From assembly GCF_024741795.1 (NCBI RefSeq), contig NZ_CP102950.1:620001-684000 (forward strand): 64,000 bases of DNA, read 5' to 3'. Below are positions 8,564 through 17,680 of the stretch, in pieces; the stretch's first letter is position 1; each line of letters opens with the position of its first letter. Position numbers and translations under genes: made by a program. The stretch is from Arthrobacter sp. CJ23 (GTDB taxonomy: Bacteria; Actinomycetota; Actinomycetes; Actinomycetales; Micrococcaceae). Below the pieces are notes generated by a model. That model was not told where the DNA came from. It saw only the letters and a program-made list of their open reading frames with translations, and searched no databases.

Positions 8564-10053
8564 GATGCGGAGTCCTCCGTCTTGTTCGGGGTGGCGGCTG
8601 CGATGATAGGAAGGCTGTGGCTTCCGGGGTTAAGAATGGCCAGTTCGATGACGCGTTTGCGGACGGCGAACCATCCGGCGATCAGGGCGGGAATGAAGAC
8701 GACGAGGGCGGCCACGGTGTACGTGCCAATCGGGAAATCGAAGAGCATGAGCAGCAGAACTCCCCCTAGGAATGCCAAGGTCAGGTAGGAGGTCCATGGG
8801 GCGCCCAGCATCCGGAAAGAAGGCCGCGGCAGCACGCCCTTTTTGGACAGCTTGTAAAGCTTGAGCTGGCACAGCACGATCGTTCCCCACGTGCAAAGGA
8901 TTGCCAGGGCGGTTGCGTTGAGGGCGATCTCGAAGGCCATGGCGGGAACCACGGCATTCAGTCCCACACCCAGCAGGGTGATGGCGGCCGTGAAGAGGAT
9001 CCCGCCGTACGGAACGCCACCGCGGCTCATCCTGTCCATGAATTTCGGTGCCGTACCGGTTTGTGCCATGGAACGGTAGATCCTGCCCGTGGAGTACAGG
9101 CCGGCATTGAGACTGGAAAGTGCAGCTGTCAGCACCACGAAGTTCATGACATCGCCGGCGCCGGGAACGCCGATAGCGGCAAAGAAGGTGACGAACGGCG
9201 ACTCGCCAGCCTTGTAGGCGTTGAACGGAAGGAGGAGCGCCAGCAAGGCGGAGGCGCCGACGTAGAAGATGGCGATGCGGAAGATGACGGCGTTGACGGC
9301 CTTCGGCATGACCTTCTCAGGGTTTTTCGTTTCGCCTGCGGCGACGCCGATCAGGTCGATGCCGGCGTAGGCGAAGACGATGCCCTGGACGATGATGACG
9401 GCGGGAAGCAGCCCGTTCGGCAGAAGGCCTCCGTGGTCCGCGATCAGGGAGAAACCTGGGCTGTGGCCTGCGACGGGGAAGTTGCCAGCGAAGAAGATGC
9501 CTCCCACGATCAGGAAGGCGACCAGGGCGCCGACCTTGATGACGGAGAACCAGAACTCCAGCTCACCGAACAATTTCACCGAGATCAGGTTTACGGCGGT
9601 GACGACCGCCAGGGCAATGAGTGCCAGCACCCACTGCGGGACGGAGCTGAACGCAGTCCAGTAGTGGAAGTACACAGCAATGGCGGTGATATCCACGATC
9701 GCTGTGAGCGCCCAGGAGATGGCGTAAACCCAACCGGAAACGTAGGCGGCTTTTTCTCCATAGAACTCGCGTGCGTAGGAAACAAAGGAACCAGAGGACG
9801 GGCGGTGCAGGACTAGCTCGCCCAGAGCCCGGAGGACGAAGAACGCGAAGACGCCGCAGATGGCATAGACGATGGGTAGGACCGGGCCGGCCGAAGCCAG
9901 CCTCCCTCCTGCGCCAAGGAACAGGCCGGTGCCGATTGCACCGCCGATGCCGATCATCTGGACCTGCCGGTTGGACAGGCCCTTCTTGTACCCTGCTTGT
10001 TCATCGGAACGGACGGCCGTTGTCCGTTCCTCGACTGGGTCTGTGGTTGTCAT
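8560..10053 (-). CDS. APC-family amino-acid permease (copy 1)
   Basis: Proton-coupled amino-acid permease of the APC superfamily, 497 aa, with about 12 predicted membrane segments and hydrophilic ends. The first helix carries the substrate-binding [13 protein letters not shown], and [15 protein letters not shown] follows as in the AnsP/GabP/LysP group. The ATG start has AGGAG at the usual distance. It is first in the operon, overlapping the M20 gene by ATGA, and is divergent from the PucR-type regulator across 188 bp. By context it would import lysine or the acylated amino acid processed by the downstream enzymes. Substrate specificity cannot be read from sequence. Confidence 0.88.
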   Translation of the reverse strand: MTTTDPVEERTTAVRSDEQAGYKKGLSNRQVQMIGIGGAIGTGLFLGAGGRLASAGPVLPIVYAICGVFAFFVLRALGELVLHRPSSGSFVSYAREFYGEKAAYVSGWVYAISWALTAIVDITAIAVYFHYWTAFSSVPQWVLALIALAVVTAVNLISVKLFGELEFWFSVIKVGALVAFLIVGGIFFAGNFPVAGHSPGFSLIADHGGLLPNGLLPAVIIVQGIVFAYAGIDLIGVAAGETKNPEKVMPKAVNAVIFRIAIFYVGASALLALLLPFNAYKAGESPFVTFFAAIGVPGAGDVMNFVVLTAALSSLNAGLYSTGRIYRSMAQTGTAPKFMDRMSRGGVPYGGILFTAAITLLGVGLNAVVPAMAFEIALNATALAILCTWGTIVLCQLKLYKLSKKGVLPRPSFRMLGAPWTSYLTLAFLGGVLLLMLFDFPIGTYTVAALVVFIPALIAGWFAVRKRVIELAILNPGSHSLPIIAAATPNKTEDSAS

Positions 10054-10164
10054 GGAAAACTCCTGGCCGATGAGAATGTGACTGTCGCCATAGGGAGACA
10101 GGAAAAGATCGTCCCAAGAGAAAACGGGTGATCCTATGACAGCACCGCAACAAAGAGACCCGAC

Positions 10165-10191
10165 TAAATGTGCGGACGCCTAGTGCCATTG
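10165..10191. promoter_or_regulatory. Conserved non-coding block upstream of pucR copy 1 (candidate operator/promoter)
   Basis: Within the divergent 188-bp spacer, this 27-bp block (starts TAAATG, contains AGTGCC, ends TTG) matches a block at 17605-17631 in the second cluster, although most of the two spacers no longer align. It is followed in copy 1 by a small palindrome TGCCATTGGCA (10183-10193). Likely a binding site for the paired PucR regulators or a promoter core; inferred from conservation only. Confidence 0.45.
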
Positions 10192-10241
10192 GCATTCCCG
10201 AAAGGCACTCTGATGGAAGGCGGATTATTACGGAGGTTTCT

Positions 10242-11459
10242 GTGAACGAAGAAGTGCAATGGCAACGGATTATCGAAACCCTGGTCAGTCAGGTGCCACA
10301 ACTCTCGGAGAACTTTCTGGGAAGGATTCTCTCGGACCCGGTGTACTCGTCTTCAGTGCTGACCATGGAGGATCTTCGGGAAAGCAGTCAGCTGACCTTC
10401 GAGGCACTGCTGGAGTCTTTAGGCCAGGGTGGAGCGCCGGTAGCCCGCCTCGAAAGCATCGCCGCTGATCTGGGGGCCAGACGCGCGCAACAAGGAGTCC
10501 CGCTGGACAGTCTCAGTGGAGCCATCAGAACGGACTTTTCCGTGCTGTGGGATGCACTTTCTGCACCATCGCTTGGCGTCAATCCTGGGCTTCTGGTGCG
10601 AAGGAACGCGATGATATGGCGGACCGTCGATGCCTTTGGCGCGCGGGTCCAGGAATGCTACCGGGCAGAACTTGAAGACATCGAGAGGGCAAACGCGAAT
10701 CTGCAGCACCAGTATCTAACCCAGCTGCTGGCACCTACGGAACCCACTCCGTCGGACCTCGAACGGATCGCCGGTGCACTCCAAATCAGGATAGCTGCCG
10801 AATTTCTTGTCGTGGCCATCAGCAGGGATGACAGCCTCAAAGTACAGCGGCGACTCAGCTTGGGGCCTCGACGCAGGCATCTGACATTCATCTATGACCA
10901 AGGGCATCACACCTTGATCATCCGACAGCGAGTTCAACAAAACCGAAAGGACCTTGCATACGACGAGACTTCGTTGTTCGATGGCATGGCCGCAGCAGTC
11001 GCTCCTTTTGCCGATGGATTCGCCAGCGTCCGGTCCGCGACAAAGGCCGCTGTTGAGATCATGACGGATTTGCCAATGGGCAGCCAAGGTATTTTCACTC
11101 TTCGGGATCGCTGGGATTCCATCACCCGCCACCGGCTGGCCCAGCAAGGGTGCGATCCCGGCCAACTTGTCTACCCTCACCTGCGCCGCTGCACGCCGCT
11201 CGAACGGGAGCGCCTGCTGGAAACTGCCACAGTCTTCCTGGCAAGCGGCAGTCTGATCGAGACCGCGGCGAAGCTAGGCTGCCACCGCAACACGATCCTG
11301 AACCGGCTGACCGCCTTTGAAAAATACACCGGACTCGACGTCCAAAAACCAAGGGACGCTGCCGCAGCTGTACTTGCCCTGCACATGGGAATCAAGACGC
11401 TGCACACACCACCCGGCGCTGACGGCGTCCATCCACACGGCAGCGTCCTCGGGGTCTAG
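10242..11459 (+). CDS. PucR-type transcriptional regulator (copy 1)
   Basis: Likely regulator of the divergent permease-M20-davA-davB operon, 405 aa. The start is taken as GTG at 10242, with GGAGG seven bases upstream; the frame is open back to 10170 but without a ribosome site. The N-terminal two thirds resemble the ligand-sensing region of PucR/CdaR-like proteins (QVPQLSENFLGRIL, then ELEDIERANANLQHQYLTQL). The C-terminus holds the PucR helix-turn-helix: LIETAAKLGCHRNTILNRL followed by FEKYTGLDVQKPRDA. Such proteins usually act as inducer-dependent activators of amino-acid or purine catabolic genes. A strong hairpin follows the stop. Confidence 0.85.
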   Translation: MNEEVQWQRIIETLVSQVPQLSENFLGRILSDPVYSSSVLTMEDLRESSQLTFEALLESLGQGGAPVARLESIAADLGARRAQQGVPLDSLSGAIRTDFSVLWDALSAPSLGVNPGLLVRRNAMIWRTVDAFGARVQECYRAELEDIERANANLQHQYLTQLLAPTEPTPSDLERIAGALQIRIAAEFLVVAISRDDSLKVQRRLSLGPRRRHLTFIYDQGHHTLIIRQRVQQNRKDLAYDETSLFDGMAAAVAPFADGFASVRSATKAAVEIMTDLPMGSQGIFTLRDRWDSITRHRLAQQGCDPGQLVYPHLRRCTPLERERLLETATVFLASGSLIETAAKLGCHRNTILNRLTAFEKYTGLDVQKPRDAAAAVLALHMGIKTLHTPPGADGVHPHGSVLGV

Positions 11460-11492
11460 AAGGCGGCCTGGACGCCGAGGAGACCGGGCAAC

Positions 11493-11526
11493 AATGGAGG
11501 GGCCAGCCGAAGCTGGCCCCTCCATT
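11493..11526. terminator. Intrinsic terminator-like hairpin between convergent genes
   Basis: AATGGAGGGGCCAGC / GCTGGCCCCTCCATT, a perfect 15-bp stem with a CGAA tetraloop. It lies between the end of pucR copy 1 (plus) and the end of the copy 2 operon (minus), so it insulates the two duplicated modules. Confidence 0.85.
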
Positions 11527-11543
11527 TGAGCTGGCGTTCGCTG

Positions 11544-11774
11544 CTACGAATCGCGCGGGAGGACGGCGACGCCCTCTCTGTAGTCGAAGGCCTGGCGCGT
11601 TCCAAGGCTTTCCCGCACGATCCAGATCGTGCGGGAATCCAGGGTTTTCTCGTCAACCACAGCCCAGTACCGGCCAAGCTCCGGATGGTGCACCCGGACG
11701 GAATCACCGGTGGCGAGGCCGCTCCAGTCCTGGCTTGCCGGCTGTTCCACGCACGGCAACGAGCGCTGGTTCAT
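11544..11774 (-). CDS. Small protein of 76 aa, last gene of cluster copy 2
   Basis: Function not recognised. The protein is short, without membrane segments or signal peptide, and contains an SH3-like-looking stretch (SGLATGDSVRVHHPELGRYW, then WAVVDEKTLDSRTIWIVRES). It is supported as real because its ATG overlaps the stop of the ridA gene by four bases (ATGA), it fills the space up to the terminator, and its codon use is normal for the region. It has no counterpart after cluster copy 1. It may be an accessory or regulatory protein of the copy 2 pathway. Confidence 0.6.
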   Translation of the reverse strand: MNQRSLPCVEQPASQDWSGLATGDSVRVHHPELGRYWAVVDEKTLDSRTIWIVRESLGTRQAFDYREGVAVLPRDS

Positions 11775-12154
11775 GGCGCGGCCCTCAGCGCCGTCGCCTC
11801 GATTTCGAAGCGGAACGGGCCCACCAGCCCTGCCACGATGGTGGTCCGTGCCGGTTTGGCGTCAGGGAACCGCTGTGTGTAGAGCCGGTTGAATTCGGGA
11901 AGGTCGGCGGCATCCGTCAGCACGCAGAAGGTGCGGACGACGTCCTCCGGAGCGCAATCACCGGCGGCGAGGACGGCTTCCAGATTGTCCAGCGCCTGCT
12001 CGACTTCTGCTGCGAACGTCTCCGGCACGGCTCCTGTGGCAGGATCCAGGCCGACTTGTCCGGAGGTGAAGAGAAGGTGCTCCGTCGCCGTTGCCTGGGA
12101 CAGCACGGGAAGGCTGGGGGCATGGCTGGTCCGGATGATGGTTGCTCGGGTCAT
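11771..12154 (-). CDS. RidA-family protein in cluster copy 2
   Basis: RidA/YjgF/YER057c family, 127 aa. Members hydrolyse reactive enamine/imine intermediates to keto acid plus ammonia or have related hydrolase roles. Family features include LLFTSGQVGLDPATG near the N-terminus, QALDNLEAVLAAG in the middle, and the C-terminal RTTIVAGL-x(5)-FEIEATA, with the Arg that holds the substrate carboxylate. The ATG start has AGGACG upstream and lies 14 bp after davB copy 2. A flavin monooxygenase acting on an amino acid passes through an imino acid, so a RidA partner makes chemical sense. This is inference from context. Confidence 0.85.
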   Translation of the reverse strand: MTRATIIRTSHAPSLPVLSQATATEHLLFTSGQVGLDPATGAVPETFAAEVEQALDNLEAVLAAGDCAPEDVVRTFCVLTDAADLPEFNRLYTQRFPDAKPARTTIVAGLVGPFRFEIEATALRAAP

Positions 12155-12168
12155 GGTGGGCTTTCGTC

Positions 12169-13890
12169 CTAGGGCAGGCGGATGGGCTTGAGTTCCTCGA
12201 AGCGGTCGCCGGGGCCGGGGTTGTCCGGGTGGGTGTTGCCGCCGAGTTGGGTCATGACTGCCCAGACGGCGTTGAGTCCGGTGGTGACGGCGCCGTCGGC
12301 CCAGCCGCCGGTCCAGGACACGTCGTCGCCGGCGATGTAGATGCCGCGGTGCTCCGGAGCGTGGTCGGCCTGCATGAAGTGCGTGTAGAGGCGTTCCTGG
12401 TAGCGGTAGTGGCCGGGCAGGTTGTCGCTGAAGGCGCCCATGAAGTTGGGGTCGTCCTCCCACGAGACCGTGATCGGCTCGCCGATGATGTGCGAGGCGA
12501 TGTCCACCGTGGGGTAGATCTGCTTGAGCGAGTGCAGCATGAGCCGGACGCGTTCGTCGGCGTCCAGGGGCAGCCATTTGAGGGCGTCGTCGTTCCAGGT
12601 GTAGGACAGGCAGATGAGGGCCGGCTGGCCGGGTCCGTTGTCCAGGAGGTAGGTGCCGCGGGTGAGGCGGTCCGTGAGGGTAGTGCTCATGACCTGGCGG
12701 CCGGTTTCGGGGTCGATGTCCTTCCAGAACGGCCGGTCCACCACCACGAAGGTCTTGGAGGACTGCAGGTAGTGGCTGCGCTCGATGGCGGTCCACAGCT
12801 TGTGGCTGAAGAGCGATTCGTCGACGTCGATCCTCGCCGAGAGCAGCCAGCTTTGGCAGGTGGCGATGACCGCCGGGTACCGGGCTTCCTTGCCCCACTT
12901 GTCGGTGACGGAAAGATCCCCGGGGGTGCCGTCGTCGTTGTTCAGGCGCTTGATGGAGGCGACGGCGCCGCGGGGGTGGCCGCCGTGCAGGGAGGCGAGG
13001 CTGGTGCCCTCGGGCCAGTGGGCAAGGCCCTCCGGGGCGTGGTTCCACAGGCGTTCGGGGAGGAGCTGGGCGCCGCCGATGATGCGGTGCTGCTCGGCGT
13101 CGGCGTCCACGTAGACCACGCGCAGGATTTCCAGGATGGAGTCAGGGAAGTTGGTGTCCCAGCCGCCGGTGCCGAAGCCCACCTGTCCGAAGGCCTCGCG
13201 GTATTCGAACGGCAGGGCGGAGAAGGCCTTGGACGTGGCGAGGTAGCCGGAGAAGGAGACGTCGTCGAAGAGGGGGACGATCTCGTTCCAGAGCTTCTTG
13301 ATGGTGGGCAGGTCGCGGGTGCGGATGGCTTCCTGCATGGCGCTGAAGTGGGCGCGTTCCTCGAGGCAGTCGTCCCAGGCCTTGGCGACGTCGCCGAAGA
13401 ACTGCGGCAGGTCCTCGGGCTTCTCGGCGTAGTGCGCCTGGCCGCCGAGCTCGATGACGGTGCTGCCGGCCGCGGGAGTGAGGGGGTTCGGGAACGGCTG
13501 CGTTTCGATGCCCACCAGGTGGGCGTAGTGGAAGAAAGACCTGCCCGAGCGCGGGAAGCGCATGCCGCCGAGGTCGGCAACGGGGCCTGCCTGGCCGGGC
13601 TGGGTGCCGGCGCGCAGCCGGCCGCCGATGCGGGAGGACTCGTAGACCACCGGCTTGAGGCCCATCTTCATGAGCTCGTAGGCGGCCACCAGCCCGGACA
13701 GGCCAGCCCCGACGACGGCCACTTCCGTGCCGTACATGTCCTCCGGGACGGACCCGACGCCGGCCGGGTGGCTGATGTAGTCGTCGTAGGGGAACGGGAA
13801 GTCCGGGTTGAGCATGGTGATGGGGCGTGCCGTGGTGTGGGCGGCGGGAGCGGGTGCAGTCGAGGTGCTGGTGGCTGCTGGGGTGGTCAC
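12169..13890 (-). CDS. davB: Flavin monooxygenase, L-lysine 2-monooxygenase-like (copy 2)
   Basis: Second copy of the DavB-like FAD enzyme, 573 aa from a GTG that overlaps the davA copy 2 stop (GTGA), with AAGGAC upstream. The open frame continues to 14220, but that part is shadow of the amidase gene. From the GGMRFP segment to the C-terminus I find a single substitution against copy 1 (GGNTHPD here, GGKTHPD there). The first 100 or so residues differ at many positions, for example YISHPAGVGSVPEDMYG against YLTHPAGLGAVPTKMHG. Expected product is 5-aminovaleramide from L-lysine. Followed directly by ridA and the 76-aa gene. Confidence 0.78.
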   Translation of the reverse strand: MTTPAATSTSTAPAPAAHTTARPITMLNPDFPFPYDDYISHPAGVGSVPEDMYGTEVAVVGAGLSGLVAAYELMKMGLKPVVYESSRIGGRLRAGTQPGQAGPVADLGGMRFPRSGRSFFHYAHLVGIETQPFPNPLTPAAGSTVIELGGQAHYAEKPEDLPQFFGDVAKAWDDCLEERAHFSAMQEAIRTRDLPTIKKLWNEIVPLFDDVSFSGYLATSKAFSALPFEYREAFGQVGFGTGGWDTNFPDSILEILRVVYVDADAEQHRIIGGAQLLPERLWNHAPEGLAHWPEGTSLASLHGGHPRGAVASIKRLNNDDGTPGDLSVTDKWGKEARYPAVIATCQSWLLSARIDVDESLFSHKLWTAIERSHYLQSSKTFVVVDRPFWKDIDPETGRQVMSTTLTDRLTRGTYLLDNGPGQPALICLSYTWNDDALKWLPLDADERVRLMLHSLKQIYPTVDIASHIIGEPITVSWEDDPNFMGAFSDNLPGHYRYQERLYTHFMQADHAPEHRGIYIAGDDVSWTGGWADGAVTTGLNAVWAVMTQLGGNTHPDNPGPGDRFEELKPIRLP

Positions 13891-14735
13891 TGGAGTCCTT
13901 TTCGGGTTGTTGCGGTGGGGTTGTTGGAGAGGAGGCTGCCCAGGTAGTCCGTGTCTTTGCGGGCCTGGGCCAGGACGGCCAGATCGACGTCGGCGAGGAT
14001 CAGTTCGCTGCCGTCCCCGGCTGTGGCGAGCCGCCGGCCGTAGGGATCGGCGATGGTGCTCAGCCCCGCGAAATTCGGCCCGGCGTGGTTGGCGTAGGCG
14101 ATGAACATTTGGTTCTCCAAGGCCCGGGTGGGCACCACCGTGGACGGGATCAGCCGGGTGTCGAAGGGGTTGGCTTCCCCCGACTCCTCGGAGCGCAGCG
14201 GCACCGCCGTCGGGACGCACAGCAGTTCCGCCCCCGCCAGGGCGGCTTCCCGGGCGAATTCCGGGAATTCGACGTCGAAGCAGATGCCGAGCGCGAGCCG
14301 GACGCCGGCAAAGTCGACGACGGCGGGCGGCAGCTGGCCGCGAGTGAAGACCTGCTGCTCGGCGGGGCCGAAGAGGTTCTGCTTGCGGTAGCGGGTGAGC
14401 TCGGTGCCGTCAGGGGCGAACAGCGAGGCACTGATGTAGTGCCTGCCCTCCTCGTGCTCGACGGTCGAGGCCACCAGGCCGATGCCGTTGGCCGCGGCGA
14501 TGCCGGCCAGCTGTTCGCGCTGCGCGGCGCCGTCGCTCATGTGGACCAGGCTCGGTGCGTAGCCGCAGCTGAACAGTTCCGGGGTGACCAGCAGGCCGGC
14601 GCCCTGCTGGGCGGCTTCCCGTGCGCGGTTGGCGACGCGCTGGAGGTTCTGCGGCGGGGAGTTCACCAGGCCGGTGGCCTGCAGGACGCCGACGCGGAGC
14701 ACGCCGGCCTGGTGAACGTCGTGTCCGGAGGTCAC
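13887..14735 (-). CDS. davA: Carbon-nitrogen hydrolase, 5-aminovaleramidase-like (copy 2)
   Basis: Nitrilase-family amidase, 282 aa, paralogous to the product of 6471-7295. The triad is conserved: Glu in LLVTPELF, Lys in RYRKQNLFG, Cys in LGICFDVEFPE. The GTG start overlaps the M20 gene stop (GTGA) and its own stop overlaps the davB start (GTGA), giving a fully coupled operon. It is clearly more diverged from copy 1 than the davB pair is, as in FSCGYAPSLVHMSDG against FIPGYAPTLVHGTDG. It should hydrolyse the amide made by DavB. Confidence 0.78.
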   Translation of the reverse strand: MTSGHDVHQAGVLRVGVLQATGLVNSPPQNLQRVANRAREAAQQGAGLLVTPELFSCGYAPSLVHMSDGAAQREQLAGIAAANGIGLVASTVEHEEGRHYISASLFAPDGTELTRYRKQNLFGPAEQQVFTRGQLPPAVVDFAGVRLALGICFDVEFPEFAREAALAGAELLCVPTAVPLRSEESGEANPFDTRLIPSTVVPTRALENQMFIAYANHAGPNFAGLSTIADPYGRRLATAGDGSELILADVDLAVLAQARKDTDYLGSLLSNNPTATTRKGLQ

Positions 14736-16006
14736 TGTGCCCCGTCCAGGTCCCCGCGGCACAGCCGCGCCACAACTTCGGTGAGCATGTCCACGCCGGC
14801 GCAGGCGTCGTCGTCGTGCGTGAACTCCCGTTCGTTGTGGGAGATGCCGTCGACGCTGGGAACAAACAGCATCACGGTGGGGACGATGTCCTTCATGTTG
14901 ATGGAGTCGTGGCCTGCCAGGGTGAACACGGGCGTGTTGCTCAGCTCGAGCTTCTCGGCGCACTCGCGTGCCAGTTCGACGCCGGCGGGCTGGTACGGGT
15001 TGATGCCCCAGGCATGCGATTCCTCGACCTCAACGGAGACCTTGGCTTCGGCCTCGATGCGGGCGATTCCGGCGCGGAGCAGCGCCTTGGCGGACGCCAG
15101 CACCTCTTCGTCGGCGGTGCGCATGTCCATGACGAGCTCCACCTTGGAGGGCACCACCACGGGGGAGTTCGGGTACACGGTGAGCTGCCCCACCGAGGTG
15201 TGCAGCACGGCGCCCGCGAAGTGGTCGGCGATTTCGCGGAGCAGCACCACCAAGCGGGAAGCTCCCAGCAGGGCGTCCTTCCGGTCGGCGATGATGGCGG
15301 AACCGGTGTGTGCCTGTTCGCCGTGCACCGTGGCGGTGTATTTCACAGCAGCCCAGCAGGAATGGACCAGGCCGATGGTGGTGCCGGAATTCTCCAGCGA
15401 ACGGCCCTGTTCGATGTGGATCTCGGCATAGGCGGCCGCGCGCGGGCCGCCGCCCGTGCCAAGCTGGCCGATGGCGGACAGTGCCTGGCGCACGGTGACG
15501 CCGTGCACGTCCGTCACGGTGAGGGCGGTCTCGGCGGGGAGCTTGCCGGTGTAGACGGAACTTCCCATCATGGAAGGGGCGAAGCGGCAGCCTTCCTCGT
15601 TGAACCAGTCCACCACGGCCAGGTTGTACTTCGGGGTTTCGCCGGCGGGGGTGCTCTCGGCCAGGCGGCGGCCGGCATGCAGGGCGGCCGCGACGCCGTA
15701 GGCGCCATCGTACTTGCCGGCAGTCGGCTGGCTGTCCAGGTGCGAACCGACCAGCACGTAGGGCGCGCCGGGCGTCCATTCCAGCAGTGCGAAGAGGTTG
15801 CCCACCTGGTCCGTTTCGGTGCGGAAACCGTACTGGGCGGCCAGGGACGTGAACCAGGTGCGGGCCTGGGCGTCGGCGGTGGTTGCCGCCTGCCGGTCCA
15901 CGCCGTGGCCCGGGGTTTCGCCGATGGCGGAGAGGCTCCGGAAGTCCCGGAGGAAGGCTTCGGCTGCGGTGACGCCGGTGTTGGTTCCGATGGTTGGGGT
16001 GCTCAT
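14732..16006 (-). CDS. M20-family Zn amidohydrolase (hydantoinase/carbamoylase type), copy 2
   Basis: 424 aa, paralogue of 7292-8563 with the same zinc-ligand motifs ([45 protein letters not shown]). The sequence is mosaic. Most of the DNA differs from copy 1 every 5-10 bases, but 15282-15382 matches 7842-7942 exactly over 101 bp, and 14850-14920 matches 7410-7480 exactly over 71 bp. The role is the same as proposed for copy 1: release of an amino acid from an N-acyl or N-carbamoyl precursor. There is a 15-bp gap to the permease stop instead of the overlap seen in copy 1. Confidence 0.82.
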   Translation of the reverse strand: MSTPTIGTNTGVTAAEAFLRDFRSLSAIGETPGHGVDRQAATTADAQARTWFTSLAAQYGFRTETDQVGNLFALLEWTPGAPYVLVGSHLDSQPTAGKYDGAYGVAAALHAGRRLAESTPAGETPKYNLAVVDWFNEEGCRFAPSMMGSSVYTGKLPAETALTVTDVHGVTVRQALSAIGQLGTGGGPRAAAYAEIHIEQGRSLENSGTTIGLVHSCWAAVKYTATVHGEQAHTGSAIIADRKDALLGASRLVVLLREIADHFAGAVLHTSVGQLTVYPNSPVVVPSKVELVMDMRTADEEVLASAKALLRAGIARIEAEAKVSVEVEESHAWGINPYQPAGVELARECAEKLELSNTPVFTLAGHDSINMKDIVPTVMLFVPSVDGISHNEREFTHDDDACAGVDMLTEVVARLCRGDLDGAQ

Positions 16007-16021
16007 GGGGGAGTCCTTCGT

Positions 16022-17494
16022 CTAGTTCTTGGGGGTGGACGTGATGATCGGAAGGGCGTGGCTTCCGGGATTGACGCTCGCAATTTCAGTCACGCGCTTG
16101 CGGACCGCGAACCAGCCGGCGATCAGGGCCGGGATGATGATGACGAGGGAACCCACCGTGTAGCTGCCCACGGGGAAGTCGAAGACCATCAGGACCAGGA
16201 CCGCGCCCAGGAATGCGAGGGTCAGATAGGAGGTCCACGGCGCGCCGATCATCCGGAATGCGGGCCGCAGCATGAGCCCTTGCTTGGACAGTTTGTAGAG
16301 CTTGAGCTGGCACAGCACGATGGTGGCCCAGGTGCACAGGATGGCGAGGGCCGTGGCGTTGAGGGCGATCTCGAAGGCCATGGCCGGAACCACGGCATTC
16401 AGGCCCACGCCCAGCAGGGTGATGGCGGCCGTGAAGAGGATCCCGCCGTACGGTACGCCGCCGCGGCTCATCTTCTCCATGAACCTGGGTGCCGTGCCCG
16501 TCTGGGCCATGGAGCGGTAGATGCGGCCGGTGGAGTACAGGCCTGCGTTCAGGCTGGAAAGGGCCGCCGTGAGGACCACGAAGTTCATGACGTCGCCGGC
16601 GCCGGGGACGCCGATGGCGGCGAAGAACGTGACGAACGGCGACTCGCCGGCCTTGTAAGCGGTGAAGGGGAGCAACATGGCAAGCAGGGCCGATGACCCG
16701 ACGTAGAAGATGGCGATGCGGAAGATCACCGCGTTGACGGCCTTGGGCATGACCTTGGCCGGGTTCTTGGTTTCGCCCGCAGCAACACCGATCAGGTCGA
16801 TGCCCGCGTAGGCGAACACGATGCCCTGGACGATGATGACGGCGGGCAGGAGCCCGTTCGGCAGCAGCCCGCCGTTTTCGGCGATCAAGGAGAAACCCGG
16901 GCTGTGGCCCGCCACCGGGAAGTTTCCGGCGAAGAAGATCCCGCCCACGATGAGGAAGGCCACCAACGCGCCCACCTTGATGACGGAGAACCAGAACTCG
17001 AGTTCACCGAAGAGCTTGACCGAAATGAGGTTCACGCCAGTCACCACGGCGAGTGCGGCCAAAGCGAGGACCCATTGGGGGACGCTGCTGAACGAGGTCC
17101 AGTAGTGGAAGTAGACGGCGATCGCCGTGATGTCCACGATCGCGGTGAGGGCCCACGAGACCGCATAGACCCAGCCGGACACGTAGGCTGCCTTTTCACC
17201 GTAGAACTCCCGGGCGTAGGAAACGAAGGAGCCTGACGACGGGCGGTGCAGCACGAGTTCGCCCAGCGCCCGCAGGACGAAGAAGGCAAAGACGCCGCAG
17301 ACGGCGTAGACAAGGGGAAGCACCGGGCCGGCGGAGGCCAGCCTTCCTCCCGCGCCAAGGAACAGGCCGGTGCCGATGGCGCCGCCCATGCCGATCATCT
17401 GGACCTGCCGGTTGGACAGGCCCTTCTTGTATCCGGACTGCTCGTCGGGGCGGACGGCCGTTGTCCGCTCCTCGGTTCGGTCTGTGGTGGTCAT
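16022..17494 (-). CDS. APC-family amino-acid permease (copy 2)
   Basis: 490 aa, paralogue of the permease at 8560-10053 and very similar along its whole length (same [13 protein letters not shown] and [15 protein letters not shown] motifs, about 12 membrane segments). The C-terminus is shorter than in copy 1. It starts the second operon and is divergent from pucR copy 2. Two such permeases could differ in affinity or substrate, or simply raise dosage. Confidence 0.88.
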   Translation of the reverse strand: MTTTDRTEERTTAVRPDEQSGYKKGLSNRQVQMIGMGGAIGTGLFLGAGGRLASAGPVLPLVYAVCGVFAFFVLRALGELVLHRPSSGSFVSYAREFYGEKAAYVSGWVYAVSWALTAIVDITAIAVYFHYWTSFSSVPQWVLALAALAVVTGVNLISVKLFGELEFWFSVIKVGALVAFLIVGGIFFAGNFPVAGHSPGFSLIAENGGLLPNGLLPAVIIVQGIVFAYAGIDLIGVAAGETKNPAKVMPKAVNAVIFRIAIFYVGSSALLAMLLPFTAYKAGESPFVTFFAAIGVPGAGDVMNFVVLTAALSSLNAGLYSTGRIYRSMAQTGTAPRFMEKMSRGGVPYGGILFTAAITLLGVGLNAVVPAMAFEIALNATALAILCTWATIVLCQLKLYKLSKQGLMLRPAFRMIGAPWTSYLTLAFLGAVLVLMVFDFPVGSYTVGSLVIIIPALIAGWFAVRKRVTEIASVNPGSHALPIITSTPKN

Positions 17495-17604
17495 GGAAGC
17501 TCCTGGCCAAGTGAAAGTGTGATGGTCGCCATGGGGCGACTGACAACGATCTTCCCAAGCGCACGGCGCCGGGCCAATGACGAGGAAACGGCAAAAACAG
17601 GCAA

Positions 17605-17631
17605 TAAATGTACGAAGGTACAGTGCCTTTG
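17605..17631. promoter_or_regulatory. Conserved non-coding block upstream of pucR copy 2 (candidate operator/promoter)
   Basis: 27-bp counterpart of 10165-10191: begins TAAATG, contains AGTGCC, ends TTG. It lies about 50 bp before the regulator start, in a spacer whose other parts are poorly conserved between the copies. Confidence 0.45.
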
Positions 17632-17680
17632 CGGCGGCCAGGGTGCACGCTTGTGTAGTGCTACATCAGCGGAGGATTCC

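Noticed and set aside
10054..10241. Lysine riboswitch before the permease/PucR pair
   Set aside because: The spacer is too short and lacks the multi-helix conserved core; only a 27-bp block is shared between copies.
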